Source: Cornus controversa
Taxonomy: Eukaryota; Streptophyta; Magnoliopsida; Cornales; Cornaceae
NCBI GenBank assembly: GCA_026545225.1
Contig: CM048845.1
Span: forward strand, 36,069,001-36,133,000
DNA length: 64,000 nt
Reading direction: 5' to 3'
Both the position numbers and the translations under genes were made by a program. How positions within the stretch are numbered: the first letter of the stretch is position 1; every line of letters begins with the position of its first letter. The notes below the pieces were generated by a model, which worked only from the letters and a program-made list of their open reading frames with translations, searched no databases and was not told where the DNA came from. This document shows positions 57,101-64,000 of this stretch, one piece after another.

Positions 57101-59762
57101 CAAACATGAAGGACGTTGTAATGAAGGAGGTGGTGAAGTTACTAGATGCGGGGATCATATACCCCATCTCTGATAGCAAGTGGGTTAGTCCCACTCAAGT
57201 GGTTCCAAAGAAGTCTGGTATTACGGTGCAACCTAATGATAAGGGTGAATTAGTTCCCCAACGCACCACCACAGGATGGAGAGTGTGCATTGATTATAGG
57301 AAATTAAATTCAGCCACTCGGAAAGATCACTTCCCCCTCCCATTCATTGATCAAATATTGGAGAGATTGGCCGGGCAAAGCTTTTATTGCTTTTTGGATG
57401 GATATTCCGGCTATAATCAGGTTGCTATAGACCCGAGGGACCAAGAGAAAACCACCTTTACATGTCCCTTCGGCACATTTGCTTATAGACGCATGCCCTT
57501 TGGGTTGTGCAATGCACCGGCAACTTTTCAACGGTGTATGATGTCTATCTTCTCGGACATGGTGGAAAAATTCTTAGAAGTGTTCATGGATGATTTTCTG
57601 TTTTTGGGCCTTCATATGAATCATGCCTCCAAAATCTAGCTTGTGTTCTCAAACGATGTCAAGAAACCAACCTAATTCTTAGTTGGGAAAAGAGTCATTT
57701 TATGGTTCAAGAGGGTATTGTCCTAGGGCATATTGTGTCTAAGCGAGGAATAGAGGTTGATGAAGCCAAGGTTGAGCTCATTTCCAAACTTCCTCCACCA
57801 TCCACGGTGAGAGAGATTCGTTCATTCCTTGGGCATGCGGGCTTTTATCGCCGTTTCATCAAAGACTTTAGCAAGATCTCTCGGCCTTTGTGTCGCCTTC
57901 TTGAAAAAGGGTCTTGCTTTACCTTTGATGAAGCGTGCCTTGACGCTTTTGAAAAACTCCGCGCCATGCTTACAACCGCTCCAATTCTAATCCCTCCAAA
58001 TTGGGCTCTCCCATTTGAGACTATGTGTGATGCATCCGACTATGCCATGGGTGCGGTCTTAGGGCAACGAGTAGACAAACTGCCACATGTCATCTATTAC
58101 GCAAGTAAAACCCTTTCCGAGGCTCAAATCAATTATACCACAACGGAAAAGGAGTTGCTTGCGGTAGTATTTGCATTAGACAAATTTTGAGCTTATTTAT
58201 TAGGTTCAAAGGTCATTGTCTATTCGGACCATGCTGCCCTCCGGCATCTTTTGGCGAAAAAGGACACCAAGCCTAGGTTGATCCGATGGATACTCTTGTT
58301 GCAAGAGTTCAATTTTGAGATTAGAGACAAAAAGGGAACTAAAAATGTGGTAGCTGACCACCTTTCTAGAATTCTTGTTGAATCCCTTCATAATTCCATT
58401 CCAGTTTGTGAATCCTTCCCGGATGAACAACTCTTTGTCATCTCTCAAGAGAGTATCCCTTGGTATGCGGATGTGGTTAATTATTTGGCAACCGGTAAAA
58501 TACCATCTTCTTGGACCAAACAAGTGAAGGATCGTTTTCTCTCCCAATCACGATCATATTATTGGGACGATCCTCAATTGTTCAAATACTGCCCCGATCA
58601 AATAATTCGTAAGTGTGTACCCAACAGTGAATTCCAAAGCATTCTTAAATTTTGTCATACACTCGCTTGTGGGGGACACTTTAGTGCTAAGAAAACCGCA
58701 GCAAAAATTCTTCAATGCGGATTTTTCTGGTCGACACTTCATCGGGATGCATATTCATTCTGCCGCTCTTGTGAGCGATGTCAGCGCCTTGGCGCGATGT
58801 CTCGGAAGGACATGATGCCTCTTAACCCTATTCTTATCATTGAAATATTCGATGTGTGGGGCATTGACTTCATGGGACCATTTCCACCCTCTACTGGTCA
58901 TGAGTACATACTTGTGGCGGTGGACTACGTATCTAAGTGGATAGAGGCCGTTGCTACCAAAACCAACGATCACGCAGTCGTGGTTAAATTCATTCAAGCT
59001 AACATTTTTAGCCGGTTTGGTACGCCTCGGGCCATCATCACTGACGAAGGTAAGCATTTCTGTAACCGGTTCCTTCGAACCTTGCTTCTCAAATACTCCG
59101 TCACACACAAAGTAGCCACCCCCTACCATCCTCAAACTAGTGGCCAAGTAGAAGTATCCAATAGGGAGATTAAGAACATTCTTCAGAAAACTGTTCGGCC
59201 CGACCGGAAGGATTGGTCATTGCGACTAAACGATGCATTATGGGCATACCGAACCGCATATAAAACTCCCATTGGAATGTCACCTTATCGGTTAGTTTAT
59301 GGCAAGGCGTGCCATCTTCCGGTTGAATTGGAGCATAAAGCTATGTGGGCCACCAAGACCTTCAATTTTGACATGAAACAGGCCGGTTCTAATCGAAAGC
59401 TTCAACTAAATGAATTGGAAGAATTGCGACATGACGCGTATGAGAATGCGAAAATCTATAAGGCAAAGTCCAAAGCCTTTCATGATCGTAATATTCGAGT
59501 CAAAACATTTTCGCCGGGCCAAAAAGTTTGGTTGTACAACTCGCGCCTCCATTTGTTTCCCGAAAAACTTCGCTCCCGTTGGGATGGTCCATTTTTGATT
59601 AATTCCGTCGCTCCCCACGGAGCGGTGGAATTGAAGGACTTGAAAGATGGCTCGATGTTCAAAGTAAACGGGCAGCGCTTAAAAGTGTGTGTGGATGACC
59701 AAGTCATCACCGAATACGTGGATGTCGTCACTTTGACGGATCCCGTGTATTTTGACTCGTGA
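54131..59762 (+). pseudogene. gag-pol: gag-pol of element C (gag, protease, RT, RNase H, integrase)
   Basis: The ATG at 54,131 opens a 958-codon frame with Pro-rich gag, a zinc knuckle CSFCYSTSHFVRDC and protease (LLDLGASVNLLPFSVYQQLG). A one-base deletion near 56,995 and another near 57,597 each shift the frame, and a TGA at 58,188-58,190 replaces an Arg codon; otherwise the reading is continuous to 59,762. The RT has VCIDYRKLNSATRKDHFPLP, FLDGYSGYNQVAI and catalytic FMDD. RNase H carries CDASDYAMGAVLGQ. The integrase has a zinc domain ([24 protein letters not shown]). Its catalytic Asp is at 58,866, second Asp at 59,043 and Glu at 59,151 (36 residues apart). All domains are present, so this is the best model of an autonomous ancestor in the window. 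Confidence 0.95.
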
Positions 59763-60898
59763 GTCGATCCGGACGTCGCGCCATAGACGTGTAAGGTGGC
59801 AAGGCCATGGTAGCTGTCAAGCTTCCATGATGTCCCTTTAATCCAAGGTAGGTTTGTATCTAAGCAGTGTAGTATCTAATTCCCAAATATCCAAGTCCCT
59901 GTAGCATCCTTTGCACTGGCTGTTTTTGAGCATTTCGATTGATCGAAACCAAGATTTCGATCAATCGAAAATTTCGATTGATCGAGAATCTAGTTCGATT
60001 GATCGAAAAATTGCAGAGATTTGCCAAGTCCAAAGTCCCGAGAGGTGGTATTCTTCGATTGCACTTCGATAGGTCTTCGATCGATCGACATCAAATTTCG
60101 ATTGAAACAATTAAAGGTTCGATTAATCGAAGTCAATATGTGATTCAAGGGAGGAATTTTCGATTGAGCGAAAAGACAATCTCAATCCATCGAAGCTGGT
60201 TTCGATTGATCGAAGCAAGATTTCGATCAATCGAAATGCACGCGGAGCCTGCACGTGAGCCGGAAATCTATTTAAACCGTTGGGCTTCCCTCCCATTTTA
60301 AAAGACCATCCGACTTCTTCTCTTCCTCCGTGCGATCCAAGCCTTCTCCAAGCATTCCCGAGCACTCGATCTGCCATTCCCGATCATCCGCCGCCATCCG
60401 ACGTAGTCCGATCCGCCGCTAGCATCTGCGCGATCTTCTCTTCGCGGCTGCGCGTGGAGTTTTCATCGGTTGAGCCGTTCATCTTCTTCCTCATGAGGTA
60501 AGTGATGCATGGCTACTTTTTGTTTACTCTCTCGCCATTTTTGATAATTTTACGGCGGAATAAACATAGTTAGATAATGTTGGGGTGGATGGTTGCTATT
60601 GCGATATCTGAATCGAGTTTTTGTGGGTTTCGGGGGGGTAGGAATTCATGACGGAGTGGGATTTGGCATTTTCTTCGTTTCAAACGCTTAGAGTACGGTG
60701 TGTAACCGCGGTACCTTCGTGTCGGTTGCACCCGTTCACATTGCCTCTTCGAGAGCAACTTTTTGCATTTTTGTCAGTACCTTGGACTAGGACTTCATTT
60801 TTATTTTTATTCTTTTAGTCTAGTAGTAGTTTAACTTTCTTCTTATTCATCTTTTATTTACGTACCTTTTGGAATCCAGTGCAGACTGTTCCGAGGCC
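59763..60898 (+). other. Spacer between pol and third ORF of C, with palindrome array
   Basis: No supported coding region. Bases 59,930-60,240 hold about nine TTCGATTGATCGAA-type palindromes or near-copies. Downstream lies a GC-richer block (60,300-60,480), followed by a likely GT splice-like site at 60,499 and a T-rich, pyrimidine-rich stretch ending CAG (60,884). This arrangement could be an intron in the leader of the third ORF, but that is only inference. Confidence 0.6.
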
Positions 60899-62023
60899 AT
60901 GGCGAGAGTGAAGAACGCCGCCGGTGCTGTTCGTGACGTGCCCGGGCGAGCCTTCCGGTCTCGGAAGTTCCACCCGGAGCAGGTTTTTGACCTAGCGGAG
61001 TTCGAGAGGCGTCCCGACACCGAGTGGACGATTGCCGAGCTCAGGAGGCGTCGCCTCGACCGGCTATGTGTGCCTCCCACCGATGTGGCACACGAGCGCC
61101 TAGTACAGGTCTTTTACGAGCATATGACCTACTCCTGCACAGCGCCAGATACACTCGAGACTATCGTGGCCACTGTCACGATCACGATTACGCTGAGTCG
61201 GATTGCTCATATGCTCGGCATCCCTCACCAGCAGCCGCCGGACATGGTTGGCCCGGATGGTCAGCCACTCTATAGTGCAGCGCTCCCAGCAGACACCACG
61301 CTCTTCTCGATAGTGATGGACATGTGTGGCAGGGCGTTTACCACGCCCAACCACAACTGCACGTCCAAGTCGATGTGCCCGAGCAGATATTGGTTCCTGG
61401 ACACCGTTCTCCTCAAGAACGCGTGTCCGTTGCAGCACGTGGCCGAGCGTAGGGGCGACCTCCTCTGTTGCCTCTATGCTTTCCATACGGGCGCTTGGTT
61501 TTCTGTCCCATCGCTTATCTGGGGGCAGATGCACAAAGTTTGGGATGGCCTCGTCAACAAGAGGAAGAGGAGAGCAGCGAGTTGGCGTCTTCCCTTTCCA
61601 TTCCTGATCGCCGCTTTTCTCAGCAGTGCCAGTATACCGGTCAGTCGGACTGACATTCAGTTGGCACCGCCCACCCGTTTCACATCTACTCAGTGGGATC
61701 GGGTGAGGCGACACCTAGAGCGATAGGACCATCAGGGTGATCCATCAGACGATGTAGATATGGATGCCCCGGTGGAGATGGATGAGGGAGAGCCAGCAGG
61801 GGCTGAGACAGAGGACGAGGAGATGGAGGAGGAGGAGATGGATGTCGCTGTAGAGCGGCATGATATCTTAGCGACAGGCTATTCCTGCCTGGCAGCTGAC
61901 GTAGAGCGGCTCCAGCAGGGTTTTGACGAGCACGTCCAGGTGACGCAGAGTCAGCTGGCAGGTATTCGGACGGACATTTCTTCTCTGGTACAGGGCCAGA
62001 GAGCGATCTTAGACGAGTTCTGA
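60899..62023 (+). pseudogene. Third ORF (env position) of element C
   Basis: The ATG at 60,899 lies in a good context (GAGGCCATGG). The frame runs 276 codons to a TAG at 61,724-61,726 and then stays open to 62,023. It contains QVFDLAEFERRPDTEW, RLVQVFYEHMTY, WFLDTVLLKNACPLQH, AERRGDLLCCLYAFH and VPSLIWGQMHKVWDG, which align with the B and D protein. After the TAG come an acidic stretch (EMEEEEMD) and a helical part (YSCLAADVERLQQGFDEHV). It has no signal peptide or membrane helix. Codon use is much more GC-rich than in the pol of the same element. Confidence 0.8.
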
Positions 62024-63926
62024 GCCTTCCGGCAGGATCTGTAGTTCCTGTTCGCAGGTCGAGCCTCCACCTCCACTTCTGCTCCCACCGAGCTACCACC
62101 ACCACCACCCGCCCTCGAGTAGCTGCACCTTATTCATCTTTTCTGCTTTATTTTCTGTATTTTTCTTTCTTTATTTTTGATAGGCCATGTTGGCCATGTT
62201 TAGTTTCTTTTTGAGTATTCCACCTGCAGGTACACTTTGTACTACAACTCATTTTCAGTTATATGGAATACATTTATATTTTCTTTTATGCCATGTGTTA
62301 TCTTTACTGTCTTTTTTTTTTTTTGCTTTCCGTCAAGCTATCTGTTCTCTATACTTTGACTATGTATGTAGTACCACTTGTCTAATTGTTATATGCGATT
62401 CAGTTGATGATTTCTGTTTATTACCGCCTGGTTTCAATTCCCAATACTGTTGAGATTGCTTCAACACAGTATGGCGGTAATAAAGAAAGGCAGCCCCTTT
62501 GCGTGCTATACGTTAGCGCGCCTGGATAGTCAATATCTTATCGCATAGACCTCTTAGACAATCGGGAAACACCAGTTCAGACCATTAGATTTACAGTGAT
62601 ATTGGCATTGTCTGTTTGTGCATAATTATTTCATTATGTTCTATTTATCTACTTTTTGTTCCTTGTAATGCTCGTGGTATCCAGTTGGTATTCTGTGCAG
62701 ATTTTTTTTATTTACAGGATGACCGTTGCTGTGGAATTCCATTTTTCTCGCATTCTGCCATCCCGGTAACTTCTTTCCTTGCTCTTCTTGTCCAAACATT
62801 GAGGACAATGTTGCATATAAGTTTGGGGGTGCGGTATGCTATACCACTTGCATACGCATGCAATGTTCGGTTATTATTTTGAGTGTCATTGTAGAGCAGT
62901 TTTTTTTTCTTTCTTTTCTTCTTCTCGATATTTTTGGATGCTTGCCATGATGTCTTGCTTTTTAAAGGAAGTCATTCGAATGAATGTCCGAGGTAAATGC
63001 AGCAGGTAGTTAAGAACTGTAGCATTGTAAATACCCGCACTTTTGCAAGCTTGATAGTAAGCTAGAACGGTCTACATTATTGTCCAAATTCGAGTACGTA
63101 CAGTTCTTGCCCTAAATTTGTCCTTTACCGCACAAATTCGCACACATGCATTTTAAATTGTGGGGTATAAGTCTGAGGGAGAATTTTTGAAATTTCTGTT
63201 TTTATCTGAACAGCTTAGAGAATAAGCTCTTCCGGTTGTTGTAAAAAAAAAAATGAAAAGAGAAAAATATGCAATAAGCCTTCTCACTAAATAAACCGGA
63301 TTTCTATGCCTCAAAGCAAGAAATATTCGTGTAAAAGTGTGTAAGGTTGAGCAGTAATAAGCGGGTGGCTTGCTTACGCTCATCGCCTTGTAAGCTCGGT
63401 TGTTAAGTCCGAGGGGTGCTTCTTCACCTAATGCCCTAAAACCAATTGGTTTGGGAGTCATTGGCCCAATGCCGCTACATGGGCTTACAAGAAAGCAAAA
63501 AGAGCTAAGCATTGCACGGTCATCCGCACATGAGCAATCATGAATGTTTTGTGATAATGAAACAGCCATGTTGAGCATTTTCAATGAGTTTTTCTCTTAA
63601 AAACAGATTTGTTCGTTTTCTTCTCCAAATATGACAAAAGCCACACGTTAGAATGCATGTTCACTTTTCAAAGAGGATTTTGGGGTTGGAACTGTTATAG
63701 TTGTTCGGGCTGGCCAGTATGTGGGGACTGTCGTTCATTTATAGCTTGTGAAAGTCCATTTTTGCTAATGACCACATAGTTCTGTAATACTTGTTGCATT
63801 TGCCAATTGTGAAATGAATGGATGAGCGCCCTTTATCTAGTTGATGACTGAGCATGATTAAACTTTTGTATAAGATAGTTGATTTCATTTTTGTAATATT
63901 GTATTGCTAAGGGACTAGCAATATGT
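62024..63926 (+). other. Long 3' non-coding region of element C
   Basis: About 1.9 kb. Contains ATTGAGGACAATGTTGC followed by a polypurine-like 11-mer (62,819-62,829). It also has a TATGCCTCAAAGC block and two hairpins (63,430-63,462 and 63,463-63,485) that match the B/D region in position, and a stem-loop (63,903-63,922) identical to that of B. No coding region supported. Confidence 0.8.
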
Positions 63927-63939
63927 AAGTTTGGGGGTG
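63927..63939 (+). promoter_or_regulatory. Polypurine tract of element C
   Basis: AAGTTTGGGGGTG directly before the 3' LTR start, identical to the B tract. Confidence 0.85.
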
Positions 63940-64000
63940 TGATAAGTGTTCAATTCTATGCATTTGAACCATCTTTATTGCATATGTTAGTTCCGTTTTT
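63940..64000 (+). mobile_element. 3' LTR of element C, truncated by the window edge
   Basis: TGATAAGTGTTCAATTC; 60 of 61 bases match the start of the 5' LTR at 52,432. The rest lies outside the window. Confidence 0.95.

Larger units (their letters stand above)
52432..64000 (+). mobile_element. Element C: nearly complete Athila-like element of a second family
   Basis: Starts TGATAAGTG inside the E1 gag. Contains 5' LTR, tRNA-Asp primer site, gag-protease-RT-RNase H-integrase, palindrome-rich spacer, third ORF, long 3' non-coding region, polypurine tract and the first 61 bases of the 3' LTR. The LTR starts differ at one of 61 sites (an A/G difference), so the insertion is recent. Coding domains are clearly diverged from B and D. 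Only two one-base deletions and one nonsense codon disable pol. Confidence 0.95.

Noticed and set aside
54131..59762. Programmed frameshifting in C pol at 56,995 and 57,597
   Set aside because: Both shifts lie inside conserved domains (just before the RT and just after the catalytic FMDD), and B reads through both places in one frame. They are ordinary one-base deletions.
59939..60377. Reading frames in the C spacer rich in Ile-Glu and Arg-Leu-Ile
   Set aside because: Same cause as above: palindromic TTCGATTGATCGAA repeats read in different frames.
26990..64000. Integrated plant pararetrovirus
   Set aside because: No movement protein or coat-type motif. Integrases, LTRs, primer sites and target duplications identify Ty3/gypsy retrotransposons.

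Overview
The window is nuclear DNA of a flowering plant, most likely a eudicot. It is AT-rich, has intron-containing coding fragments and a plant-type LRR receptor-like protein, and is dominated by plant LTR retrotransposons whose primer-binding sites match plant tRNA-Asp and initiator tRNA-Met. I cannot name the species from sequence alone. No bacterial, organellar or CRISPR features are present.

Bases 1-26,900 are a mosaic of decayed elements and two gene-like loci. Eroded repeats and two 3' remnants of RTE-type LINEs lie at 1-3,480, with a Ty1/copia LTR between the LINE remnants. A chromovirus-like (del/Tekay type) leader, tRNA-iMet primer site and broken gag lie at about 5,500-8,741. A receptor-like protein pseudogene is on the minus strand (10,638-13,414). 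A truncated Athila-like element, here called A, is on the minus strand (14,930-19,817). A fold-back element (20,131-21,267), an unidentified spliced gene model (22,392-25,946) and a 425-bp MITE (26,390-26,814) follow.

From about 26,990 to the right edge everything recognisable is retrotransposon, and the nesting can be read exactly. A Tat/Ogre-type pol fragment was hit by an Athila-like element (E1, LTR starting at 28,735). E1's 5' LTR was hit by element B (29,176-50,940, target duplication GGGCG on both sides). B was hit between pol and its third ORF by element D (35,026-45,731, minus strand, target duplication TTCTA on both sides). E1's gag was separately hit by element C (52,432 to beyond the window), an almost complete element of a second Athila-like family.

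The B/D/A family is notable for complementary defects. B keeps gag, protease, reverse transcriptase and RNase H but has lost the integrase by an in-frame deletion. D and A keep gag, protease and integrase but lack reverse transcriptase and RNase H, with the same junction in both copies. C carries all domains with two single-base deletions and one nonsense codon. B, C and D all carry a third ORF in the env position whose product has no signal peptide or membrane segment. Around it the two families share non-coding architecture: arrays of short GATC-centred palindromes, repeated polypurine-tract-like 11-mers, a 33-nt hairpin with a compensatory change, and an identical stem-loop next to the 3' polypurine tract. 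These conserved non-coding modules and the complementing pair are the best candidates for undescribed biology here.
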